Of a stretch of 49,477 nt of DNA, positions 44,114-49,282 are shown piece by piece. Position numbers and translations under genes: made by a program. A model generated the notes under the pieces. That model ran no database searches. It was not told where the DNA came from and was given only the letters and a program-made list of their open reading frames with translations. This stretch comes from a virus. The stretch is taken from positions 1 through 49,477 of IMG/VR virus record IMGVR_UViG_3300021356_000032; one strand, written 5' to 3'. Each line of letters opens with the position of its first letter. Within the stretch, counting starts at the first letter, position 1.

Positions 44114-44348
44114 AAAACAGACCACCGATTTGTTTCGGTATGTCATGTCTGGTCACGGGCTTCAGCTTCCCACCCTGTGACTCGTAGGTTTTGTAGCGCC
44201 ACTTCTCAGTGAAGTCTCTGCGGTTCTTGAATACCGCATACACCTGACCGTCCGCCGTATGCTTGGCATCACCCAATCGCTTTACCACTCTTGCGATTGG
44301 CGCTACTGACCCATCAACTGGGTCTATCGTGCTAATGTAATAAGCCAT
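44109..44348 (-). CDS. Hypothetical protein
   Basis: A 79-residue protein starting MAYYISTIDPVDGSVAPIAR, with beta-rich first half and basic C-terminal part. The ATG at 44348 follows ribosome-site hairpin c; a longer frame upstream is rejected because it would overlap two genes. The TAG stop is part of stem I of hammerhead 2. Unknown function. Confidence 0.6.
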   Translation of the reverse strand: MAYYISTIDPVDGSVAPIARVVKRLGDAKHTADGQVYAVFKNRRDFTEKWRYKTYESQGGKLKPVTRHDIPKQIGGLFF

Positions 44349-44353
44349 ATTGC

Positions 44354-44365
44354 ACCTCCTCAGGT
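44354..44365 (-). promoter_or_regulatory. Ribosome-site hairpin c with embedded stop codon
   Basis: ACCT and AGGT form a 4-bp stem with loop GAGG. The TGA stop of the upstream gene lies inside the element (CCTGAGG), coupling termination to initiation. No ribozyme is present here. Confidence 0.65.
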
Positions 44366-44575
44366 TCTGTAAGGCTTGATGTATTCGCCGACTGTTAAGT
44401 CGGAAGATTCGATATCGGCAACCAGTGCCTCCCACTCCTGAATGTCCCAGTCCGACTTGCCCTGAGTGACAATCTCAAGCAGGGCGTCGTGTAGGTCGTC
44501 AGGTTTTTGGAGGACGTACTTCACCTTGCGGTGGAGCATAGTTTTGATATCAAAGGGGGGCGTAGGTAATTTCAT
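44360..44575 (-). CDS. Hypothetical protein
   Basis: A 71-residue acidic protein (MKLPTPPFDIKTMLHRK). The ATG at 44575 has AGGGGG 10 nt upstream; an ATG at 44602 is possible but has no ribosome site. It overlaps the upstream gene by 26 nt. Helical with many Asp/Glu. Unknown function. Confidence 0.5.
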   Translation of the reverse strand: MKLPTPPFDIKTMLHRKVKYVLQKPDDLHDALLEIVTQGKSDWDIQEWEALVADIESSDLTVGEYIKPYRT

Positions 44576-44837
44576 CGATACTATGCCCCCTGAACAGATC
44601 ATGGATTTTTCGCAAGGCTGATCTTCTTTTGTCCCTAATCAGCTTTCCGTCTTTTGTGACATATATCCCGTGTGCTTTGCCGTCGCTACGATCAAGATAA
44701 CCCTTGTACACGAGATAGGAAATACCATCTCGTACGTTTGGATATCTGAAATCAGATAGTTTGCTCAAGCTTACATAGTGGATTAGCCCGTGCTTACTGG
44801 GCACTCTGTCACCATTGATTTTAGTAATAAAATACAT
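44550..44837 (-). CDS. Basic protein, possible winged helix, after ribozyme 3
   Basis: A 95-residue basic protein (MYFITKINGDRVPSKHG). The segment RDGISYLVYKGYLDR followed by GIYVTKDGK has the helix-then-wing rhythm of a winged-helix DNA-binding domain. The start is 29 nt after the predicted cut of hammerhead 3 and is preceded by ribosome-site hairpin d. Function otherwise unknown. Confidence 0.6.
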   Translation of the reverse strand: MYFITKINGDRVPSKHGLIHYVSLSKLSDFRYPNVRDGISYLVYKGYLDRSDGKAHGIYVTKDGKLIRDKRRSALRKIHDLFRGHSIDEITYAPL

Positions 44838-44838
44838 A

Positions 44839-44856
44839 AAAACCTCCTCAGGTTTT
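44839..44856 (-). promoter_or_regulatory. Ribosome-site hairpin d
   Basis: AAAACCT and AGGTTTT form a 7-bp stem, the longest of the set, with loop GAGG. Confidence 0.8.
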
Positions 44857-44861
44857 GGTTA

Positions 44862-44919
44862 TCCAAGACACCCTCGAAAGGGTGTTTCGTCCAGTTACCA
44901 TCTGGACTCGTCAGTTGGA
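44862..44919 (-). ncRNA. Hammerhead ribozyme 3 (type I)
   Basis: Minus strand: stem I TCCAA/TTGGA, CTGACGA, stem II GTCCAG/CTGGAC with loop ATGGTAA, GAAA, stem III ACACCC/GGGTGT with loop TTTCGA, then GUC. Cut expected between 44867 and 44866. Loop II TGGT pairs with ACCA after stem I. After cutting, TTGG could refold with CCAA of the new 5' end. Confidence 0.94.
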
Positions 44920-44920
44920 A

Positions 44921-45463
44921 TCAATGAGGGAGTTGATATCTCTCATCGTTTGCATCAGCCCAACCATCCTGAAGGTTTTCACGCTGATCTTGGACGAAGT
45001 CTTCAGTCTGTTCAGCGGTTAACAATTCAGAATGGATCAAGCCTGACGCTAGGCGTGGCTGAACGTAGTGTTCAAACTCATGCTGTGTGTCAGTGACGCA
45101 CTGGTTGTGCCCTCGGATGTAGACCTCATCAGGGTACATTTGGACAATCTCCCAGTTGCTGGGTAGTAGGTTGTCTACTTTTACGCCGAAACCGCTTACC
45201 TTTGTGGGGTTGGGGCAGACTGCGTACACGCACTCACCGTCAAGGTCGCGATCAGCATCAAGGGTCTCAGTGGATTGGTTGATTACCTTGTTCAGGTACT
45301 CTTCCAGAATCACCAGTTCCCGACGTGTGCTACTGGATACGCCAGAGCCATGTAGGTCAGCTATCAGCTCTTCGACACGACCCGACAAGCGCCAAGCCAG
45401 TTCATTGCACTCTTTGAGTAGAGCGACAGCATCGCCATCAAGGCGGAATTTGGAATTGCTCAT
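44921..45463 (-). CDS. Hypothetical protein after ribozyme 4
   Basis: A 180-residue acidic protein (MSNSKFRLDGDAVALLKECN). The first 75 residues are helical; the middle has VYAVCPNPTKVSGFGVKVDNL and the C-terminus is Gln/Asp-rich. The start follows ribosome-site hairpin e and lies 32 nt after the predicted cut of hammerhead 4. Not recognised. Confidence 0.6.
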   Translation of the reverse strand: MSNSKFRLDGDAVALLKECNELAWRLSGRVEELIADLHGSGVSSSTRRELVILEEYLNKVINQSTETLDADRDLDGECVYAVCPNPTKVSGFGVKVDNLLPSNWEIVQMYPDEVYIRGHNQCVTDTQHEFEHYVQPRLASGLIHSELLTAEQTEDFVQDQRENLQDGWADANDERYQLPH

Positions 45464-45467
45464 GATT

Positions 45468-45481
45468 AACCTCCTCAGGTT
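45468..45481 (-). promoter_or_regulatory. Ribosome-site hairpin e
   Basis: AACCT and AGGTT form a 5-bp stem with loop GAGG, ahead of the 180-residue gene. Confidence 0.75.
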
Positions 45482-45490
45482 TTATAGTTT

Positions 45491-45547
45491 TCCAAGACAC
45501 CCGCAAGGGGTGTTTCGACCAGTAACTATCTGGTCTCGTCAGTTGGA
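45491..45547 (-). ncRNA. Hammerhead ribozyme 4 (type I)
   Basis: Minus strand: stem I TCCAA/TTGGA, CTGACGA, stem II GACCAG/CTGGTC with loop ATAGTTA, GAAA, stem III ACACCC/GGGTGT with loop CTTGC, then GUC. Cut expected between 45496 and 45495. Loop II ATAGTT pairs over 6 bp with AACTAT downstream. Confidence 0.94.
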
Positions 45548-45548
45548 G

Positions 45549-45788
45549 TTAGTACAGGTCAGTGCTGTGAGCCCAGTCCACCATTCTCTTTGCGAGATGT
45601 TTACTGGTATCCCAAACAGCCTCAGTAATTTCATCCTCTTCTGGGTTGCCGTTGAGAACGCCTGCCACGACGTACTCTAGGTTTACGCAGTGGTCGTCTA
45701 GCCACACATCGGCTCGATTCTCCTCGGCGTCTATCGTTACAGTGAATTGACCAAACTCTTCGTAATCTTCATAAATGTCGAAATCCAT
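45549..45788 (-). CDS. Very acidic small protein after ribozyme 5
   Basis: A 79-residue protein (MDFDIYEDYEEFGQFTVTID) in which Asp and Glu far outnumber Lys and Arg. Strands in the first half and helices in the second, together with strong negative charge, would suit a DNA mimic such as antirestriction proteins, but this is inference from charge and from ArdC in the same operon. The start lies 33 nt after the predicted cut of hammerhead 5. Confidence 0.6.
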   Translation of the reverse strand: MDFDIYEDYEEFGQFTVTIDAEENRADVWLDDHCVNLEYVVAGVLNGNPEEDEITEAVWDTSKHLAKRMVDWAHSTDLY

Positions 45789-45794
45789 AGTTAG

Positions 45795-45806
45795 CCCTCC
45801 TCAGGG
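45795..45806 (-). promoter_or_regulatory. Ribosome-site hairpin f
   Basis: CCCT and AGGG form a 4-bp stem with loop GAGG, a C-G compensated version of the other copies. Confidence 0.7.
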
Positions 45807-45815
45807 TAAGTAGTT

Positions 45816-45873
45816 TTCCAAGACGCCCCGAGGGGCGTTTCGACCAGTAACTAACTGGGCTCATCAGTTGGAA
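45816..45873 (-). ncRNA. Hammerhead ribozyme 5 (type I)
   Basis: Minus strand: stem I TTCCAA/TTGGAA, CTGATGA, stem II GCCCAG/CTGGTC with one C-U mismatch and loop TTAGTTA, GAAA, stem III ACGCCC/GGGCGT with loop CTCG, then GUC. Cut expected between 45822 and 45821. Loop II TAGTT pairs with AACTA downstream. Confidence 0.92.
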
Positions 45874-45884
45874 TTAGTAAAAAG

Positions 45885-46292
45885 TTAGTACCCGTAGTAC
45901 TCAGCGTTGCGATCGCGGAACGAAGGCTCAAACTCACTAGCTGTAGCCTCAGTGATCAAGTCGCAGTAAGTGAGTCCCTCACGACCTGCGTACAGGCGCT
46001 TGAGGTGTAGCTCGTAGGCAGTAGCGTGGGCGGGTATCTTGCTCAACCATCGGCGCTCGCAGTTGTCGCAGTCTCTTGAGAAATTCTCGATATAGACAAA
46101 GCCGTCAGAGGTTTTGTAGTAGTCGAGGTTGCTTTTGAGTTCAGCGCGAGAGGCTAGGGTGTCGCGATACTGTAGGCGCCTCGCATCCTGACGCAGTCTT
46201 GCTTTGCGCGTGGGATTGATTACGGGCTGTGCCAATAAGTCCCAAGTCAGGGACAGTACAGGGTGTATGTTTTGCTGTTGCAATGTAGCCAT
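45885..46292 (-). CDS. Hypothetical protein after ribozyme 6
   Basis: A 135-residue protein (MATLQQQNIHPVLSLTWDLL) with a basic N-terminal helix region (TRKARLRQDARRLQYR) and a CDNC pair. The ATG follows ribosome-site hairpin g and lies 30 nt after the predicted cut of hammerhead 6. No family recognised. Confidence 0.6.
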   Translation of the reverse strand: MATLQQQNIHPVLSLTWDLLAQPVINPTRKARLRQDARRLQYRDTLASRAELKSNLDYYKTSDGFVYIENFSRDCDNCERRWLSKIPAHATAYELHLKRLYAGREGLTYCDLITEATASEFEPSFRDRNAEYYGY

Positions 46293-46296
46293 GATG

Positions 46297-46312
46297 AATC
46301 CTCCTCAGGATT
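46297..46312 (-). promoter_or_regulatory. Ribosome-site hairpin g
   Basis: AATCCT and AGGATT form a 6-bp stem with loop GAGG. Confidence 0.78.
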
Positions 46313-46317
46313 GGTTA

Positions 46318-46376
46318 TCTAGGACACTGGCGAACCAGTGTTTCGACTGGGTACCACCCAGTACTCATCAGCTAGA
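46318..46376 (-). ncRNA. Hammerhead ribozyme 6 (type I)
   Basis: Minus strand: stem I TCTAG/CTAGA, CTGATGA, stem II ACTGGG/CCCAGT with loop TGGTA, GAAA, stem III ACACTGG/CCAGTGT with a TTCG tetraloop, then GUC. Cut expected between 46323 and 46322. Loop II TGGT pairs with ACCA after stem I. The stop TAG of the 51-residue gene lies in stem I. Confidence 0.94.
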
Positions 46377-46527
46377 GTCTTTCTTTTATAGCTTCAAAAA
46401 GCCAATCCCTGTGCTCGTAGTAACGATCGTACAGAGACAGTTCGCTGTCAGGGTTTTCTTCTACTTCTTCAAGCGACCACTCAAGAAGTGTTTTTTTGAT
46501 TTTTTCGATTAACTCGTCTTCACACAT
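46372..46527 (-). CDS. Small acidic protein
   Basis: A 51-residue helical acidic protein (MCEDELIEKIKKTLLEWSLE). The ATG follows ribosome-site hairpin h. It is the first gene after the internal terminator. Its TAG stop forms part of hammerhead 6. Unknown function. Confidence 0.6.
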   Translation of the reverse strand: MCEDELIEKIKKTLLEWSLEEVEENPDSELSLYDRYYEHRDWLFEAIKERL

Positions 46528-46529
46528 GA

Positions 46530-46545
46530 TTACCTCCTCAGGTAA
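46530..46545 (-). promoter_or_regulatory. Ribosome-site hairpin h
   Basis: TTACCT and AGGTAA form a 6-bp stem with loop GAGG. It follows a terminator rather than a ribozyme. Confidence 0.78.
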
Positions 46546-46581
46546 AAAAATTTCAGGGGGCGGGAAAATCCCACACCCCCC
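46544..46581 (-). terminator. Terminator after ardC, inside the array
   Basis: On the minus strand a G/C stem (GGGGG/CCCCC then GGGA/TCCC) is followed within 5 nt by seven T residues. It should stop part of the transcripts after ardC and so reduce expression of the genes beyond. The hairpin sits where a ribozyme would be expected by the pattern of the other units. Confidence 0.7.
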
Positions 46582-46584
46582 AAC

Positions 46585-47463
46585 TTAAGCGACCTTGCTA
46601 ACAGCTAGTAGAGAGCCGTTATCATCAAGATAGTTAACAGCCTTGGATGCTTGAGCAGATGCCTTAACGATATGTTTAGGATCTGACTTCAACGCCTTGA
46701 GCCATCCTGCAATGTACTTCTCATGCTGTAAGCCTTCATATGGAATGCCAAGTAGAGCGCCTGCAAATGCAGACCCCAACTCAGCAACCAATTCTTCAAA
46801 GGCGTAGTCTTCACCGCCTTTACTGTTCAGTATCTTGCGGTTAAGTCGGTCTTTATGACCAGTCCAATGGATCAACTCGTGAGCCAGTGTGGCGTCGTGA
46901 TCCTCAGCAGTTTTAAATGCGTCAGCAGACGGCATGCGGACTTGGTCAAGTGATGGAATAAAGCAAGCAGTGTCTCCGCCGTAATGGAGATCAACGTTCA
47001 GGCTCTCAGCCAGTACATTGACAGCACCTGTACCAGATACTGGAGGGGTGTATTCCTTATAAGGTTTTGAGCCCTCTTCCCACTCAATCTGGTTAACATT
47101 CCAGACTGAAAAGCACTTATTGATAAAGCCAACCTTTTCGTCACCAGTTTGCTTATCTTTATAAACACTGCGAGCCATGAACCACACGTACTCACAGCCA
47201 CCGTTTGGGGCGCTTTTACTGGGAACCTTACCGCCAAGCTCTGTTGCCTGCTTGTAAGTAATCCAACCAGTAGCACCCCACTTTTTAGACGCCCAAGAAA
47301 GGTTAAGAAAGTTAACCCCACTGTAAGGTCTGCCAGTGGATGCGTTATGTGGTACTGAACCGTCGAACAATGATTTCCAAGGTTTACGCCAGTCTTCAGC
47401 ATTTTCCAAGCCATCAATGATTCGATCGGTAACTTCTTGAAATATATCTTCAAATTTAGCCAT
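46585..47463 (-). CDS. ardC: Antirestriction protein ArdC
   Basis: A 292-residue protein. The N-terminal half (FQEVTDRIIDGLENAEDWRKPW, GRPYSGVNFLNLSW, WFMARSVYK) is the ssDNA-binding domain of ArdC. The C-terminal half is a zinc metallopeptidase with His195-Glu196, His199 (AHELIHWTGH) and a likely Glu ligand in YAFEELVAELG. ArdC proteins protect incoming DNA against host restriction. Here it is in the first part of a strong early operon, as expected for a gene needed at entry. The start lies 38 nt after the predicted cut of hammerhead 7. Confidence 0.9.
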   Translation of the reverse strand: MAKFEDIFQEVTDRIIDGLENAEDWRKPWKSLFDGSVPHNASTGRPYSGVNFLNLSWASKKWGATGWITYKQATELGGKVPSKSAPNGGCEYVWFMARSVYKDKQTGDEKVGFINKCFSVWNVNQIEWEEGSKPYKEYTPPVSGTGAVNVLAESLNVDLHYGGDTACFIPSLDQVRMPSADAFKTAEDHDATLAHELIHWTGHKDRLNRKILNSKGGEDYAFEELVAELGSAFAGALLGIPYEGLQHEKYIAGWLKALKSDPKHIVKASAQASKAVNYLDDNGSLLAVSKVA

Positions 47464-47469
47464 GTTGTT

Positions 47470-47483
47470 ATCCTCCTCAGGAT
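47470..47483 (-). promoter_or_regulatory. Ribosome-site hairpin i
   Basis: ATCCT and AGGAT form a 5-bp stem with loop GAGG, ahead of ardC. Confidence 0.75.
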
Positions 47484-47496
47484 TAAGTAAATGGGT

Positions 47497-47552
47497 CTCA
47501 CGACACCCCGCAGGGTGTTTCGACTAGCCCCCGCCAGTCATCATCAGGTGAG
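47497..47552 (-). ncRNA. Hammerhead ribozyme 7 (type I, variant core)
   Basis: Minus strand: stem I CTCAC/GTGAG, different in sequence from all other copies but still paired, CTGATGA plus one extra T, stem II GACTGGC/GCTAGTC with loop GGGG, GAAA, stem III ACACCC/GGGTGT with loop TGCG, then GUC. Cut expected between 47502 and 47501. Loop GGG can pair with CCC downstream. The extra T may slow it. Confidence 0.85.
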
Positions 47553-47568
47553 TTTGTGCAACCCCAAC

Positions 47569-47799
47569 TCAGGGTTTTGTGAGCCGAAGGTTAGACTCAC
47601 TCGTGTAGTAGCGCTTAATTAAGTCAATCGCACGCTGTAAGTGATATTGAGCATCTTCCGAATCCCAGATTGGGTACTCGTCGTCAAATTGATCCTCTGC
47701 CCATTCGAGCCGCAAATCGTCGACATGCTCTTCTAGTTTGCTGTGCAGTGCATCAATCTCATCTGCTAGTGCAAACGCTCGCTGTTGTTGAATAGTCAT
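47569..47799 (-). CDS. Small acidic helical protein
   Basis: A 76-residue protein (MTIQQQRAFALADEIDALHS), acidic with helices and a coiled-coil tendency. GGGAG precedes the ATG inside the end of the upstream gene, 2 nt from its stop. Unknown function; early operon context. Confidence 0.6.
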   Translation of the reverse strand: MTIQQQRAFALADEIDALHSKLEEHVDDLRLEWAEDQFDDEYPIWDSEDAQYHLQRAIDLIKRYYTSESNLRLTKP

Positions 47800-47801
47800 G
47801 A

Positions 47802-47975
47802 TCAGATCTCCCGTGGCTTTACAATGAATTGATAACCAAGGCGCTTGGCTAGCGCGATAGTTTCATTGGTCAGTGTTTTGGTGCCTGCTATCTGAGCGAA
47901 TGTCTCGCCTGCTAGGCATAGCGGATAGATCTTCTCTTGACCGTAAACAGATTTAACTTCTACTTGTATTTCCAT
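47802..47975 (-). CDS. Small conserved protein, first gene of the array
   Basis: A 57-residue protein (MEIQVEVKSVYGQEKIYPLC) ending LAKRLGYQFIVKPREI. The AGTKTLT segment and this layout occur in small proteins of plasmids and phages with unknown function. It follows ribosome-site hairpin j and is the first gene after the structured leader RNA. Confidence 0.6.
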   Translation of the reverse strand: MEIQVEVKSVYGQEKIYPLCLAGETFAQIAGTKTLTNETIALAKRLGYQFIVKPREI

Positions 47976-47982
47976 GTTGTGC

Positions 47983-47992
47983 CCTCCTCAGG
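47983..47992 (-). promoter_or_regulatory. Ribosome-site element j (short stem)
   Basis: CCT and AGG with loop GAGG; only 3 bp, the weakest of the set. It ends the structured leader. Confidence 0.55.
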
Positions 47993-47995
47993 ACT

Positions 47996-48356
47996 GAATT
48001 GATTTTGTAGAACCACCAGAGGCGGTGGCTCTATCAAATCAACTCGACTGGGCTGTACTCGCCGAAGCTTTCCTAGGTAGGTTGCCCACCCAGTCGGTAG
48101 TTTGATTGCGTTCCGTGCAGGAGGCTTGCTACTCGCTCAGACCGTGGTCTGGCTTTCACTATCTCCAACCATGCACCTTTGAAGAGAGGCAGGGTCTCTG
48201 TCCCAACTCGCACCTTACTCTCGCCACCTGTACTCCCTGATCGGCAATTTCACACTGTGCTTTGAAGACCACTACTCGCCGAAGCTTTCGTGTTCACCCC
48301 GAAGGGTGGCAGGTCGTCTCGGAGACCTCGTAACCGAAGTGCCGTTTGAGCACTTG
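47996..48356 (-). ncRNA. Structured leader RNA with a duplicated domain
   Basis: About 360 nt without a plausible gene, unusually GC-rich, directly after a strong promoter. Visible stems in 5'-3' order: AAGTGC/GCACTT, CACCC/GGGTG with TTCG loop, CAGAC/GTCTG, GACTGGG/CCCAGTC enclosing GGTGGG/CCTACC, and TTGATTT/AAATCAA enclosing GAGCCACC/GGTGGTTC. GAAAGCTTCGGCGAGTA occurs twice, at 48274-48290 and 48056-48072, each time as the last part of a helix-enclosed domain. I match it to no known RNA class. Confidence 0.6.
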
Positions 48357-48362
48357 GAAACT

Positions 48363-48392
48363 AATATACAGGAGCAGAATTTAATCTGTCAA
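48363..48392 (-). promoter_or_regulatory. Strong leftward promoter of the ribozyme operon
   Basis: On the minus strand a consensus TTGACA (48387-48392) and TATATT (48363-48368) are 18 bp apart. Transcription would start near 48356, right at the first hairpin of the leader RNA. No repressor-type repeats are seen, which fits immediate early expression. Confidence 0.8.
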
Positions 48393-48420
48393 GAAATAAT
48401 TTAGTTTAGGGAGAAATATT

Positions 48421-48449
48421 TTGTCACCGTATAGATTAGAAGTTATACT
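48421..48449 (+). promoter_or_regulatory. Rightward promoter for the terminase end
   Basis: TTGTCA (48421-48426) and TATACT (48444-48449), 17 bp apart, lie 37 bp ahead of the coiled-coil membrane protein gene and back to back with the leftward promoter. The region between is AT-rich. Confidence 0.65.
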
Positions 48450-48486
48450 TGCAGATATAAATATTTAATAAAATTAACCACTTACA

Positions 48487-48771
48487 ATGAGCGACGTTAC
48501 CTTGGATATAGATAAAAGATTCGACCGCCTCGAGGACAAATTAGATGAGGTAACCAAAACCCTGTCTGATTTAAAAGCTATTGAGGAGAGGCTAGTCAGC
48601 AGTCATAAACGCCTAGATCGTCATGAGTTACGCCTCGACCAGTTAGAAACCAATCAAAGAACCATAGAAAAAGACATTGCATCCAGTGAGTCAAAGTCAC
48701 GTATTGCAGAGCGCTTTGTCTGGTTGCTGATAACAGTAACGGCAACAATCATAGGAAAGAATTTTTTTTAG
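48487..48771 (+). CDS. Coiled-coil protein with C-terminal membrane anchor (XhlA-like)
   Basis: A 94-residue protein. Residues 5-70 form a heptad coiled coil (RFDRLEDKLDEVTKTL, RHELRLDQLETNQRTI). The last 20 residues (FVWLLITVTATIIGKNFF) are a membrane segment. This resembles the XhlA group found near lysis genes and small phage membrane proteins of unknown use. It could take part in lysis timing, or act at entry. Confidence 0.6.
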   Translation: MSDVTLDIDKRFDRLEDKLDEVTKTLSDLKAIEERLVSSHKRLDRHELRLDQLETNQRTIEKDIASSESKSRIAERFVWLLITVTATIIGKNFF

Positions 48772-48826
48772 GGCGGGAAAAAACCAAAACCCCCCACGCC
48801 CATATTCCCATAGGGAGAAGTAAGCA

Positions 48827-49282
48827 ATGACAGTAGAGAGTAATACAGACAGTAAGGGAGCAATAAGACCACTAAACCTGAGACAGCTAAGATTTGTCAC
48901 AGAATATGTAGCTACTGGTAATGCAACTCAATCAGCACACCTTGCAGGGTATGCGCACCCAAACGTTCAGGCATTCCGCTTGTTAGATAATATTAGTGTA
49001 AAGACGGCTATTAAGGCTGAAAGGGACAAAATCATGAGTGATGGTGAGGATAAACTGGCGCGTTATGTAAGCCAATTGGAAAAGGAAAGCATGGACGCTG
49101 ACCAATCAGGAACCCGTGTTCGGGCTTTGGAGTTATTAATCAAGGTTGTGGGTGGCTTCGCACCAGAAAAACAAGAAGTTACAAGCTTTCACGGGGCATT
49201 TTTGGCTGATTTAGACCTAGAAGAGCCAGAGGAGCCAAGCTTTGATGAGGAAATTTTCAAGGAAAACAAGGACTTACACTAG
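48827..49282 (+). CDS. terS: Terminase small subunit
   Basis: A 151-residue protein. The N-terminal helix-turn-helix region LNLRQLRFVTEYVATGNATQSAHLAGYAHP is typical of the Terminase_2 family, which recognises packaging sites and feeds DNA to the large subunit. A helical oligomerisation region follows and the C-terminus is very acidic (LDLEEPEEPSFDEE). GGGAGAAG precedes the ATG. The large subunit would be expected just beyond the window end. Confidence 0.85.
   Translation: MTVESNTDSKGAIRPLNLRQLRFVTEYVATGNATQSAHLAGYAHPNVQAFRLLDNISVKTAIKAERDKIMSDGEDKLARYVSQLEKESMDADQSGTRVRALELLIKVVGGFAPEKQEVTSFHGAFLADLDLEEPEEPSFDEEIFKENKDLH

Noticed and set aside
43045-47992. CRISPR array, because similar segments recur at intervals
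   Set aside because: The repeats are not identical, spacing follows gene lengths, and differences compensate in helices. They are RNA elements between genes.
47996-48356. RNase P RNA, tmRNA or group I intron
   Set aside because: None of the conserved segments of these RNAs that I know could be found.
48772-48810. Terminator after the coiled-coil membrane gene
   Set aside because: GGGCG and CGCCC can pair around a long A/C loop, but no T tract follows on the plus strand, and the small terminase gene begins soon after.
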